From NCBI RefSeq assembly GCF_928382285.1, contig NZ_CAKMSS010000001.1:62001-126000 (forward strand): DNA of 64,000 nucleotides, in the 5' to 3' direction. Numbering within the stretch: the stretch's first letter is position 1; every line of letters starts with the position of its first letter. The notes beneath the pieces are model-generated. The model saw only the letters and a program-made list of their open reading frames with translations, made no database searches and was not told where the DNA came from. This DNA comes from Rothia nasimurium. GTDB taxonomy: Bacteria; Actinomycetota; Actinomycetes; Actinomycetales; Micrococcaceae. This document shows positions 7,985-16,091 of the stretch, one piece after another. The translations under genes and the position numbers were made by a program.

Positions 7985-10099
7985 TTACTGGGAGTCTTTT
8001 TCTGCCTCGGTGACCTCTACCCAGTCACTAGCGGCCTTCTCAACCTGCTCGTCGGCATCTGAGTTGCTGGCGGCGTCCTTGTCCTTCGCTCCGGGTAGGG
8101 GAGCGACCTGCTGGATCTTATCTGCCAGCTCGTGTAGCTTCTGCCCCTGGGTCTCGGTGAACTCCTGAATCTTCTCAGCCTGCACAGCCTTGAACTGGTC
8201 CCATTTCTCGGTCTGCTCGGCACGCAGCTCCTGAACACGCTCAGCGGTATGCGCGGCGGTCTCGGTCACGGTGGACTTGGTGCGGTTGTACATGTCTTCA
8301 ACATAGGAGTTGAAGTCAGCCAGCACCTGCTTGCGGCGCACCTTCATAGAGGGGGTCAGATGCCCCTCGGCCTCGGTGAAGTCCTTATCAAGAATGCGGA
8401 ACTCGCGGATAGACTCGGCCCTCGACACAAAGGCGTTGGCGTCGTCGATGAACTTCTGGATAGCCTCACGGACGCGGGGGTTGGTGGAGGCCTCCTTGAG
8501 GGAGAGGGTGCGGGGCAGCCCGATGCGCTCGAGCTCATCGGGCAGGACGTCTGGGTCCAGGGTAATGAGTGCCGAGATGAAGGGCTTCTCGTCGCCCACC
8601 AGCATGGCCTGGGAGACGAAGGGGGACTGGCGCAGGCGGTCTTCGGCGGGTACCGGCATGACGTTCTTACCGCCGGCGGTCACAATGATTTCCTTCTTGC
8701 GGCCGGTAATAAAGATTTTGCCGTCATCGTCGATACGGGCCAGGTCGCCGGTGCGGAACCAGCCGTCCTCGGTGAAGGCCGCAGCGTTCTCTTCGGGGTT
8801 GTTGAGGTAGCCAGAGATCAGGCCGATGCCCTTGAACTCGAGTTCGCCGTCCTCAGCGATACGGGCAGAGCCACCGGGAATCAGGGTACCCACGTTGCCG
8901 ATATCAAAGTTGCGGATGCGGCCAACGGCCAGGGGAGCGGTGGTCTCGGTCAGGCCGTAGCCCTCAACGACCTCGATGCCCACAGCGTGGTAGAAGTGGC
9001 CGTAGTGGGGGGCCAGGCGTCCGCCGCCGGATACCGCAAAGCGTACCTTGCCGCCCATGGCGTCGCGCAGCTTGGAGTAGACCAGTTTGTCATAGAACCT
9101 GTGCTGCAGGGTAAGGGCACGGGTCATCTTGCCCGCAATCTTGGCCTGGGACCACTTGATAGCGACGTCCACTGAGCGCTGGAAGAGCTTGGCGTTGACC
9201 TTACCGCCCTTCTCGGCTTTCTTGATAGCCCCCTCGTAGACCTTTTCAAAGACTCGCGGTACAACCAGCAACATGGTGGGCTGGAAGGAGGCCAGGTCGG
9301 TGGAGAGGTTCTTGATGTTGGGGGCGTGGCCTACCGTCAGGCCCGCATCGAAGGCCAGCAACTGAATCAGGCGACCCAGCACGTGGGCCAGGGGCAGGAA
9401 GAGCAGAGTTGAGTTGGTCTCGTTGGCAATCTCAGGGATGGTGAGCTTGGTATTGGCAGAGAGACGGACGAAGTTACCGTGGGTAATCGGGCAGGCCTTG
9501 GGGCGGCCGGTTGTGCCGGAGGTATAGACGATGGTTGCCACGGTATCGAGGTTGGCGAGGGAACGGCGTTCTTCCACGTCCTCGTCAGAGATAGAAGACC
9601 CACCGGAGACCAGGGTGGGGAGAATCGAATCGTCGATGACCCAGACGTCCTTCAAAGCATCAAGGGAGAGCTCATCATCGGTAAGCTCACGGGCCTGGCT
9701 AATGACGTCTGCCAGTTTGCTGTTCTCAACGAAGACTGCCTTAGCGCCGGAGTGGGAGAGGGCCCAGGCGGCCTGGGCGGGGGAGGACGTCTCATAGACC
9801 GGCACAGAAATAGCGCCCGCATACCAGATGGCGAAGTCAATTAGGGTCCACTCGTAGCGGGTGCGGCTCATAATGCCAACGACGTCACCCGCCCCAATAC
9901 CTGCGGCCATAAGACCCTTGGCTAGATCAATGACCTGGCGGCGGAAGTCCTTTGCTGTAACGGGCACCCAGTTGCCGGTCGACTTCTGTACCCGGTAGAC
10001 CAGAGGGTTACGGCTGTCCTGAGCGCGGCGTTCCACCATGTCGGTGATGTTGACTGCCGGATCAACAGTAACAATCTGGGGGGAGTGAATTTCTTTCAC
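7985..10099 (-). CDS. Long-chain fatty acid-CoA ligase (FadD15-like) with helical C-terminal tail
   Basis: AMP-forming activation of fatty acids to acyl-CoA. 704 residues. The adenylate-forming signature YTSGTTGRPKACPITHGN is near residue 190, followed by GYGLTETTAPLAVG, then the hinge GWFRTGDLARIDDDGKIFIT and GRKKEIIVTAGGKNV with a catalytic-type Lys region. The conserved enzyme ends near residue 600; about 100 further residues are rich in Glu, Gln, Lys and Ala (from TVTETAAHTAERVQELRAEQ onward) and look like long amphipathic helix, which ordinary FadD15 enzymes of about 600 residues lack. GTG start 10099 follows AAGG. It is probably monocistronic and divergent from plsC. Confidence 0.9.
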   Translation of the reverse strand: MKEIHSPQIVTVDPAVNITDMVERRAQDSRNPLVYRVQKSTGNWVPVTAKDFRRQVIDLAKGLMAAGIGAGDVVGIMSRTRYEWTLIDFAIWYAGAISVPVYETSSPAQAAWALSHSGAKAVFVENSKLADVISQARELTDDELSLDALKDVWVIDDSILPTLVSGGSSISDEDVEERRSLANLDTVATIVYTSGTTGRPKACPITHGNFVRLSANTKLTIPEIANETNSTLLFLPLAHVLGRLIQLLAFDAGLTVGHAPNIKNLSTDLASFQPTMLLVVPRVFEKVYEGAIKKAEKGGKVNAKLFQRSVDVAIKWSQAKIAGKMTRALTLQHRFYDKLVYSKLRDAMGGKVRFAVSGGGRLAPHYGHFYHAVGIEVVEGYGLTETTAPLAVGRIRNFDIGNVGTLIPGGSARIAEDGELEFKGIGLISGYLNNPEENAAAFTEDGWFRTGDLARIDDDGKIFITGRKKEIIVTAGGKNVMPVPAEDRLRQSPFVSQAMLVGDEKPFISALITLDPDVLPDELERIGLPRTLSLKEASTNPRVREAIQKFIDDANAFVSRAESIREFRILDKDFTEAEGHLTPSMKVRRKQVLADFNSYVEDMYNRTKSTVTETAAHTAERVQELRAEQTEKWDQFKAVQAEKIQEFTETQGQKLHELADKIQQVAPLPGAKDKDAASNSDADEQVEKAASDWVEVTEAEKDSQ

Positions 10100-10391
10100 G
10101 GTGTTACCTTGTCTCTAACGGGCCCCGGCGGCGGGGGAGGGCTAAGGTGCGCTGGCGGCGATGCCGGGCACGCGGTTCTTCCTGGCCATTTTACAGCCCG
10201 CCCCCGGCTAAAACCCCACTTTTTGCGGGTGTGACGCTCTGAGGGGAATAGCTTCACCTCGTTGGGGAGGGCTTTGTAACTCCTGTTTCTGAGCTGGTCG
10301 CCCTCGGGCATACAATATGTAGTGGAAAGCCGCTCGCTGACTGCTCTAGCTACGAGCCCCGTAGATAAGTCCTGCATCAAGGAGAGACACC

Positions 10392-11135
10392 ATGTATATG
10401 CAACTGCGCACCGTGCTCAAGCCCTTCTTGCAGCGGGCCTATCACCATGAGGTTGTGGGGGCTGAAAATATCCCGGCATCAAGCGGCGCTATTTTGGCAA
10501 GTAACCACGTGTCTTTTATTGACTCTATTTTCTTGCCTCTTGCGGCACCGCGTCAGGTGTTCTTCTTGGCTAAATCAGATTATTTCACTACGCCCGGAGT
10601 TAAGGGGCGCCTGATGAAGTGGTTTTTCACCTCGGTGGGTCAGCTACCTATTGACCGCTCCGGTGGCGCTAAATCAGCTGAATCTCTGGCTGCTGCCGTT
10701 GCCGCCCTACGAGAGGGAAAGCTGGTGGGGATCTACCCCGAGGGGACCCGTAGCCCCGATGGACGTCTGTACCGCGCCAAAATTGGTGTGGCCCGCCTAG
10801 CTCTAGAGGCCGGCGTCCCCATTATCCCCGTTGCCCAGTTTGGTAACGAGGATGTGCAGGTTCCTGGCTCCAACCGCCTGCGCCTGCGGAAGGACGGCAA
10901 GCCGATTCGGGTGAAGACCGTCATCGGCGAACCCATTGACGTGGCCCCCTATCTGGGGCGGGACGACGAATGGGCCGCCCAGCGGGAACTGGCAGACCTG
11001 GTGATTGATCGGATTAGCCAGATGACCGGACGCCCCATCACCCCGGTCTATGCGGCCGATGTAAAGAAGCTCATGACGGCTGAAAATATCAGCGCGGACG
11101 AGGCTACTGCGCGGCTTCTTGAAGCCCGCTCCTAG
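10392..11135 (+). CDS. plsC: 1-acyl-sn-glycerol-3-phosphate acyltransferase (PlsC family)
   Basis: Transfers an acyl chain to lysophosphatidate, giving phosphatidate for membrane lipids. 247 residues. The HX4D catalytic motif is visible as NHVSFIDS near residue 38, and the substrate-binding motif as YPEGTRSPDG near residue 115. AAGGAGA precedes ATG 10392. The neighbour on the other strand makes acyl-CoA. In Mycobacterium tuberculosis an orthologous acyltransferase (Rv2182c) also lies between aroG and fadD15, supporting conserved context. The 292 bp between this gene and the ligase hold no gene; TACAAT at 10311-10316 is a possible -10 for plsC. Confidence 0.9.
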   Translation: MYMQLRTVLKPFLQRAYHHEVVGAENIPASSGAILASNHVSFIDSIFLPLAAPRQVFFLAKSDYFTTPGVKGRLMKWFFTSVGQLPIDRSGGAKSAESLAAAVAALREGKLVGIYPEGTRSPDGRLYRAKIGVARLALEAGVPIIPVAQFGNEDVQVPGSNRLRLRKDGKPIRVKTVIGEPIDVAPYLGRDDEWAAQRELADLVIDRISQMTGRPITPVYAADVKKLMTAENISADEATARLLEARS

Positions 11136-11205
11136 TGGGGCGCACCTACCCGGGCACGGGCGCCCGCTCAGACCTATGGCGGGGTCTTGCTCCAGCTAGG
11201 AGCTG

Positions 11206-11259
11206 TATGTCACATCGTGGACATAGCTTTTGAACCCTCCCTACGAACCCCAATACTTT
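11206..11259 (+). promoter_or_regulatory. Probable promoter and upstream palindrome of the DAHP synthase gene
   Basis: TTGAAC at 11230-11235 and TACTTT at 11254-11259, 18 bp apart, form a plausible sigma-70-type promoter. Directly upstream is an inverted repeat with arms TATGTC (11206-11211) and GACATA (11220-11225), a candidate operator. No experimental support; inferred from sequence only. Confidence 0.4.
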
Positions 11260-11272
11260 TGAATAAGAGACA

Positions 11273-11298
11273 AGAGCCTAACCCCTCAGCTAGGCTCT
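11273..11298 (+). promoter_or_regulatory. Leader hairpin before the DAHP synthase gene
   Basis: AGAGCCTA (11273-11280) pairs perfectly with TAGGCTCT (11291-11298) around a 10-base loop, ending 13 bases before the AAGGAG ribosome site. There is no T-run, so it is more likely a 5' UTR structure than a terminator. Confidence 0.4.
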
Positions 11299-11325
11299 AG
11301 CGACCACATACAAAGGAGTCACCCC

Positions 11326-12687
11326 GTGACCAATCCCGGCGCCGTACCCACCCCCAACGACTTCCCCGAGCTCGAAGAATGGCGCTCACTCAACATCGAC
11401 CAGCACCCCCAGTGGGCTGACCACCCCGACTTCACGGCTGTAATTAACGAACTCAACAGCGTCCCCCCGCTGGTTTTCGCCGGTGAAGTTGACCAGATGC
11501 GTGCCGACCTAGCACGCGTTGCAGAAGGTGAAGCCTTCCTGCTCCAGGGCGGCGACTGCGCAGAAACCTTCGCAGGCGCTACCGCCGATAAGATTTCAGG
11601 CCGCGTGCGTACCCTGCTGCAGATGGCGGTTGTGCTGACCTACGGTGCGTCTATGCCCGTGGTCAAGATGGGCCGTATGGCCGGTCAGTTCTCCAAGCCC
11701 CGCTCATCGAACGATGAGACCCGCGACGGCGTGACCCTGCCCTCCTTCCGCGGTGAAATGGTTAACGGTTTTGACTTCACCGAAGAGTCCCGCGTGCACG
11801 ACCCCAATCGCATGCTCCAGGGTTACCACACCAGTGCAAGCACCCTTAACCTGATTCGTGCCTTCACCAAGGGCGGTTTTGCTGACCTGCGTTCGGTCCA
11901 CTCCTGGAACAAGGGCTTTACCTCGAACCCCGCCCATGCCCGCTACGAGTCCATCGCCGGCGAAATCGACCGCGCTATCAAGTTCATGGAAGCCTGCGGC
12001 ACCGACTTCGGCCCCCTGAAGACCACCGATGTCTACACCGGTCACGAGGCCCTGCTTCTGGACTTCGAACGCGCTATGACCCGTGTTGACTCCCGCACCC
12101 ACCTGCCCTACGACACCTCCGCCCACTTCCTCTGGATTGGTGAGCGTACCCGCGGTCTGGATGATGCCCACGTCAACTTCCTCTCCAAGGTTCGTAACCC
12201 CATCGGCGTGAAGCTTGGCCCCACCACGACCGCCGACGATGCCATGGCCCTGATTGATAAGCTGGACCCCAACCGCGAGCCCGGCCGCCTGACCTTCATT
12301 ACCCGTATGGGTGCCGGCAAGATTCGTGAAAACCTGCCCGCCATCGTTGAGGGTGTGCAGAAGGAAGGCGCCAAGGTCGTGTGGGTTACCGACCCCATGC
12401 ACGGCAACACCATCTCTGTACCGTCCGGTTACAAGACCCGCCGCTTCGACGACGTCATGAACGAGGTTCAGGGCTTCTTCGAGGTGCACGAGGCTCTCGG
12501 TACCTTCCCCGGCGGTATCCACATAGAGATGACCGGCGACGACGTCGCTGAATGCCTGGGCGGTTCTGACCCCATCGAAGAAGCAGCTTTCGCTGACCGT
12601 TACGAGACCCTCTGTGACCCCCGACTGAACCACCAGCAGTCCCTGGAAATCGCTTTCCAGGTTGCTGAGTACCTGGCCCGCCGCTAA
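11326..12687 (+). CDS. aroG: Class II 3-deoxy-7-phosphoheptulonate synthase (DAHP synthase)
   Basis: First step of the shikimate pathway: phosphoenolpyruvate plus erythrose 4-phosphate to DAHP. 453 residues, typical of the plant-like class II enzyme. The LQGGDCAETF motif near residue 75 carries the metal-binding Cys, and KMGRMAGQFSKPRS follows in the phosphate-binding region; near the C terminus GGIHIEMTGDDVAECLGG carries metal-site residues. GTG 11326 is chosen because AAGGAG lies nine bases upstream and homology begins at once. It is followed by a large hairpin and faces the kinase gene, as aroG faces the pknL region in mycobacteria. Confidence 0.95.
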   Translation: MTNPGAVPTPNDFPELEEWRSLNIDQHPQWADHPDFTAVINELNSVPPLVFAGEVDQMRADLARVAEGEAFLLQGGDCAETFAGATADKISGRVRTLLQMAVVLTYGASMPVVKMGRMAGQFSKPRSSNDETRDGVTLPSFRGEMVNGFDFTEESRVHDPNRMLQGYHTSASTLNLIRAFTKGGFADLRSVHSWNKGFTSNPAHARYESIAGEIDRAIKFMEACGTDFGPLKTTDVYTGHEALLLDFERAMTRVDSRTHLPYDTSAHFLWIGERTRGLDDAHVNFLSKVRNPIGVKLGPTTTADDAMALIDKLDPNREPGRLTFITRMGAGKIRENLPAIVEGVQKEGAKVVWVTDPMHGNTISVPSGYKTRRFDDVMNEVQGFFEVHEALGTFPGGIHIEMTGDDVAECLGGSDPIEEAAFADRYETLCDPRLNHQQSLEIAFQVAEYLARR

Positions 12688-12712
12688 GGCTAAGGCCTTT
12701 AGGGCACAGAGC

Positions 12713-12780
12713 AAGCCGCCATCGCCTTCTCTTGAACACAGGTTTCAAGAATAGGGCCACGGCGGCTTTTCTATGCCCGG
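12713..12780. terminator. Branched hairpin terminator after DAHP synthase
   Basis: Outer stem AAGCCGCC (12713-12720) with GGCGGCTT (12771-12778), followed by TTC. An inner stem CTTGAA (12731-12736) with TTCAAG (12744-12749) lies in the loop. Confidence 0.6.
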
Positions 12781-12822
12781 GTTTTCCCCTCGGGTTCTGT
12801 ACTGGCGTGAGGGCCGCCTGCG

Positions 12823-14286
12823 CTAGAGAATAAGGCTTGCCAGCCACCAGCCCACAAGACCTGCTGCGACAAAGCCCAACAGAACCAGGGCAAGAATCAG
12901 GACCAAAGAAACCGGGGAGAGGGGCGGGCGCCACCTCTCAGCCGGGGTCCGGCGCTGGGCTTCGGTCCACTGGGCAGGGTTGGCGGGGCGCACCGGCGCT
13001 GGTTTCGGCGCGGACGCCGGTGCTGCGTCCGCGCGTACACTGCGGTGGGCGGTAGCCCGCTGCCGGTTATACTCTGCAGAAATTGATGGCTGTTCTACTA
13101 CCGCCGGGTCTTGGGCGGCGTTGTGCTCAGACAGCTGGGCATCGAGGACGGCCTGGGTTTCGGTCTTGGGCCCAACCCCGGGGAAGTCGGTGGGGGCGTA
13201 GATCTCAACGGGGGCGTCCGCGGCTGAACGCACTGCCTGCTCGTGATCGCTGAGCGGGCCAGAAGAACCTGCATCGAGTAGGTCATCGGCGGCTCCAAAA
13301 CCGGTGATAGCGGTCTGCTCGTGGCGCACCCGCCCCGACTGCTCAGCGATATCGGCGACATCTTCCCATAGCGTTGTTGCTGGCTGATCCGCCTGACCTA
13401 GCCGGTAGTCCTTCTCCTGCTCGCTGGCGCGGGCCTCAATATCGCGCAGGGCCCGGTAGAGCTCGGTGGCGTCTTGGGGGCGGTCGCGGGGGCTGCGTCG
13501 GGTGCACCAGCTCACCACACCCGCGATATCGGAAGAGATACCCTCGGCCAGGTGAGCGAGGGAGGGAATATCGGTGTTCATGTTGTGGTAGAGCACCTGC
13601 TGGTCGTTATCGGCCCCGGCAAACGGCATACGGCCGGTGAGCAGGCGATACATCATCACGCCCAGGGCAAAAATATCGGCAGGTGGGCCCACTGGTGAGG
13701 CAACGTCGAGGATTTCGGGAGCTACGAAGGAGGGGGTGCCCATGAGTTGGCCGGTGGCGCTTTGATCGGCCCTTCGCGTTAGGCCAAAGTCGGAGAGCTT
13801 AACGCCCCCTGTATCGGCCTCTAAGAGAATATTGGCGGGCTTGATATCGCGGTGAATCAGATGGTGGGCATGCACCTCTGATAGGCCCTCAACCGCAGGA
13901 ATCATGATATCGAGCATCTCGCCCACCGAGAGCACCGGTCGTAGCTGCGTCAGCTGCGCCAGGGTACACCCGTGCACGTACTCTAAGACCAAGAACATGA
14001 CCTGCTGACCGTGAACTACCTCGGTGCCCTCGTCGATGACACCTACAACGTTCTCATGCTGAATCTTCTTGAGCGCCGAGCCCTCTCGGAAAAACTTCTG
14101 TTGCTGAGCTGGGTCGGTAGAGAGGTGGGGGAGTAGCACCTTGAGCGCCACCGGGTTATCTGACCACAGATCAACCGCATGGTACACCTCGGCCATACCA
14201 CCGCGCGCAATCAGGTGGCCCACCTCAAAATGGCCCTTGAAAATAACCCCGGTCAGCCAGGGAATAGCAGAGAAGTCATCAGTCAT
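12823..14286 (-). CDS. pknL: PknL-like membrane serine/threonine protein kinase
   Basis: Hanks-type receptor kinase. 487 residues. The kinase domain is at about 15-275: Gly-rich loop LIARGGMAEVY, Lys in VALKVLLPH, catalytic loop HRDIKPANILL, DFGLTRR for the DFG motif, and MGTPSFVAPEIL for the P+1/APE region. A disordered linker rich in Ala, Pro, Gln and Glu follows, then one C-terminal transmembrane helix (SLVLILALVLLGFVAAGLVG) with almost nothing beyond, so no external sensor domain. I chose ATG 14286 over GTG 14292 because TACAAT (14299-14294) would start transcription at about 14286, making this a leaderless ATG. Divergent from an Rv2175c-like gene, a known PknL substrate in M. tuberculosis. 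Confidence 0.9.
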   Translation of the reverse strand: MTDDFSAIPWLTGVIFKGHFEVGHLIARGGMAEVYHAVDLWSDNPVALKVLLPHLSTDPAQQQKFFREGSALKKIQHENVVGVIDEGTEVVHGQQVMFLVLEYVHGCTLAQLTQLRPVLSVGEMLDIMIPAVEGLSEVHAHHLIHRDIKPANILLEADTGGVKLSDFGLTRRADQSATGQLMGTPSFVAPEILDVASPVGPPADIFALGVMMYRLLTGRMPFAGADNDQQVLYHNMNTDIPSLAHLAEGISSDIAGVVSWCTRRSPRDRPQDATELYRALRDIEARASEQEKDYRLGQADQPATTLWEDVADIAEQSGRVRHEQTAITGFGAADDLLDAGSSGPLSDHEQAVRSAADAPVEIYAPTDFPGVGPKTETQAVLDAQLSEHNAAQDPAVVEQPSISAEYNRQRATAHRSVRADAAPASAPKPAPVRPANPAQWTEAQRRTPAERWRPPLSPVSLVLILALVLLGFVAAGLVGWWLASLIL

Positions 14287-14293
14287 CCTCACT

Positions 14294-14299
14294 ATTGTA
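14294..14299 (-). promoter_or_regulatory. -10 element giving a probable leaderless pknL-like mRNA
   Basis: TACAAT on the minus strand is followed by seven bases and then ATG 14286. There is no Shine-Dalgarno site and the -35 region is poor. This spacing places the transcription start at or next to the start codon. Confidence 0.5.
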
Positions 14300-14381
14300 C
14301 GGGCGGCCCCTGGGAAGAGACCGAAAACGAAACTCGCTGTGCCCCTACCGATGCTACCTACCGATTCCCCGGTTTCTGGGG

Positions 14382-14387
14382 CACAAT
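14382..14387 (+). promoter_or_regulatory. -10 element giving a probable leaderless Rv2175c-like mRNA
   Basis: CACAAT, six bases, then GTG 14394 with no ribosome-binding site. It mirrors the arrangement of the divergent kinase gene, so both transcripts from this 107-bp gap may be leaderless. Confidence 0.45.
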
Positions 14388-14393
14388 GGATAG

Positions 14394-14765
14394 GTGACTG
14401 ATGAAAAAACTACACCTGAAGTAATTGCTCTGGTTGGCGATTGGCTGACCATCCCCGATATCGCAGAAGCCCTTGACCTCAAGGTCACCCGCGTCCACAA
14501 CCTGCTGGCTGACGGAACCCTTTTGGCCGTGCGCGACCCCGAAACCGGCATCCGCAAGGTCCCCGCCCTCTTCATGCGCGAAGACCGCGTGCTTGAACCC
14601 CTCAAAGGCACCCTGAGCGTGCTGGCCGATGCCGGTTTCACTGCAGAAGAAGCTATCGTTTGGCTCTACACTGCTGACGACACCCTGCCCGGCCGTCCTA
14701 TCGACGCCCTGATTGACGGTCGCAAGACCGAAATCCGCCGCCGCGCCTCGGCCCTGGCCTGGTAA
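14394..14765 (+). CDS. Rv2175c-like winged-helix DNA-binding protein
   Basis: 123 residues. The central segment LTIPDIAEALDLKVTRVHNL reads as a helix-turn-helix, followed by a wing-like DGTLLAVRDPETGIRKVP and a C-terminal helical part ending RRASALAW. This matches the Rv2175c family of small DNA-binding proteins. In M. tuberculosis Rv2175c is phosphorylated by PknL, encoded next door, and phosphorylation weakens DNA binding; here the partner kinase is the divergent neighbour. The N-terminal MTDEKTT has two adjacent Thr residues that could be the phosphorylation site (inference). GTG start with no Shine-Dalgarno site, probably leaderless. Confidence 0.85.
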   Translation: MTDEKTTPEVIALVGDWLTIPDIAEALDLKVTRVHNLLADGTLLAVRDPETGIRKVPALFMREDRVLEPLKGTLSVLADAGFTAEEAIVWLYTADDTLPGRPIDALIDGRKTEIRRRASALAW

Positions 14766-14787
14766 GGCTTTTAAAGATTTAGATAGA

Positions 14788-14825
14788 GAACAGCAGGCTC
14801 ACACTCCGGTGTGAGCCTGCTGTTC
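14788..14825. terminator. Bidirectional terminator, perfect 17-bp stem
   Basis: GAACAGCAGGCTCACAC (14788-14804) pairs perfectly with 14809-14825 around a TCCG tetraloop. T-rich sequence follows on the plus strand (TATTA) and A-rich sequence precedes it, giving a T-rich tail on the minus strand. It serves the convergent Rv2175c-like and polyprenyl synthase genes. Confidence 0.88.
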
Positions 14826-14852
14826 TATTACCTGATAAATACTGGCGCTGCC

Positions 14853-15965
14853 CTAGAAGGAGCGGTGCAGAGCCTTGGCCGCAATGGCCCGTAGGGCCTG
14901 CTGTACGGACGCTTCGAGATCGAGGGCTTCAAGGGCAGCTAGGGCCTCGTCCCCCTTGGCCTGAATCATCTCTTCAACGGCCTGGAGGGCACCGGAGTCT
15001 CTCATGAGGCGCTGAAGCTCTTCGATGGTCTCTGCCCCCAGGGTAGGGGAACCCAGGGAGCCTTCGAGGAAGGCCCGCTGGTCGGCGTTACTCTTCATGG
15101 CCGTAAAGGCCGTGAGGACGGTGCGCTTGCCCTCGCGCAGGTCATCGCCAGCGGGCTTGCCGGTGGTTTCGGGCTCGCCGAAGACCCCCAGTACGTCATC
15201 GCGCAGCTGGAAGCCCTCGCCCAGGGGCAGGGCAAAGGCCCGGTAGCCGGCAACCAGTTCGGAGGTCTCCCCGTGTTTCAGGTTAAGACCCAGGGCCCCG
15301 CCCAGGGCAATGGGGTGTTCGCAGGAGTATTTAGCGGCCTTGTAGCGAATCACGTTCTTGGCCCGCTCAAGGGCAACTTCTGGCTCTTCTTCGGGCACGA
15401 CTTCGCCCACAATGTCGAGGTACTGGCCGGCCATCACTTCGGTGCGCATCAGGTCAAAGATAAAGCGGGCCTCGCTGGCGGCGGTGAGTTCAGGAATGGA
15501 CGAGAATACCATTTCTGACCAGGACAGGCACAGGTCGCCGGCCAAGATTGCGCTTGAGACCCCGAAGGCGGAGGGGCTGGTCTTATAGCCCAGCTCCCGG
15601 TGCATGGCCTCAAACCGGCGGTGCACGCTGGGGGCACCCCGTCGGGTATCGGAGGCATCGATAATGTCATCGTGGATCAGGGCAGCGGTCTGGAAGAGCT
15701 CAATCGCCACACCCGCCCGAACGATGGACTCGGTCACTCCAGCTCCACCAGCTCCGCGGTAGCCCCAGTAGGTCAAGAGCGCTCGAAGACGTTTACCGCC
15801 GGTGGAAAGGGCGCGGACGGACTCCAACAGGGGCAGGGTCTCAACCGAGACGGTCGCCATAAGTTCTTGCTGGGTATCAAAAAAGCGGCCCATTTCGGCT
15901 TCGAGAGCCTCAAGGTAGGCTGCGGACTCGTCGGGGCCGGTAGCGGGGGCTGGCTGGGGGGTCAT
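14853..15965 (-). CDS. idsA: Polyprenyl (probably geranylgeranyl) diphosphate synthase
   Basis: Head-to-tail condensation of isopentenyl diphosphate with an allylic diphosphate, for quinones, carotenoids or carrier lipids. 370 residues. First Asp-rich motif DDIIDASDTRRG and second DDVLGVFGEPE are both present, with conserved GKRLRALLTYWGY near the N terminus and KPAGDDLREGKRT after the second motif. The start is set at ATG 15965 (MTPQPAP) because AAGGA lies just upstream; the open frame extends to 16046 but that extension is Arg-rich, unlike the family. Rv2173 (idsA2) lies near Rv2175c in M. tuberculosis, matching this context. Product chain length cannot be read with certainty. Confidence 0.88.
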   Translation of the reverse strand: MTPQPAPATGPDESAAYLEALEAEMGRFFDTQQELMATVSVETLPLLESVRALSTGGKRLRALLTYWGYRGAGGAGVTESIVRAGVAIELFQTAALIHDDIIDASDTRRGAPSVHRRFEAMHRELGYKTSPSAFGVSSAILAGDLCLSWSEMVFSSIPELTAASEARFIFDLMRTEVMAGQYLDIVGEVVPEEEPEVALERAKNVIRYKAAKYSCEHPIALGGALGLNLKHGETSELVAGYRAFALPLGEGFQLRDDVLGVFGEPETTGKPAGDDLREGKRTVLTAFTAMKSNADQRAFLEGSLGSPTLGAETIEELQRLMRDSGALQAVEEMIQAKGDEALAALEALDLEASVQQALRAIAAKALHRSF

Positions 15966-16057
15966 GACGTCCTTGGGTCTGGGGATAGCTCTGCACACCA
16001 GTCTAGTAGATAGGGGCCTGCACCTAGTCAAAACTGCCCTGCTCATCTAGGATGGAT

Positions 16058-16073
16058 TAGAACATAGTTTCGA
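16058..16073. promoter_or_regulatory. LexA/SOS-like box upstream of dinB
   Basis: TAGAACATAGTTTCGA matches the actinobacterial SOS box TCGAAC-N4-GTTCGA at 10 of 12 defined positions. It lies 18 bp upstream of the chosen dinB start. Confidence 0.6.
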
Positions 16074-16091
16074 TTGATGGGGGTGGGGCAG

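Noticed and set aside
8249..9175. 308-codon open frame on the plus strand inside the acyl-CoA ligase gene
   Set aside because: Antisense to a clear AMP-binding enzyme, Gly/Val/Leu-rich product without any domain; an effect of high-GC codon use.
11704..12714. 336-codon antisense frame over DAHP synthase
   Set aside because: No ribosome site or recognisable motif and it runs through the terminator; the plus-strand enzyme is certain.
15966..16046. 27-codon N-terminal extension of the polyprenyl synthase
   Set aside because: Arg-rich, no ribosome site; AAGGA lies correctly before the internal ATG 15965.
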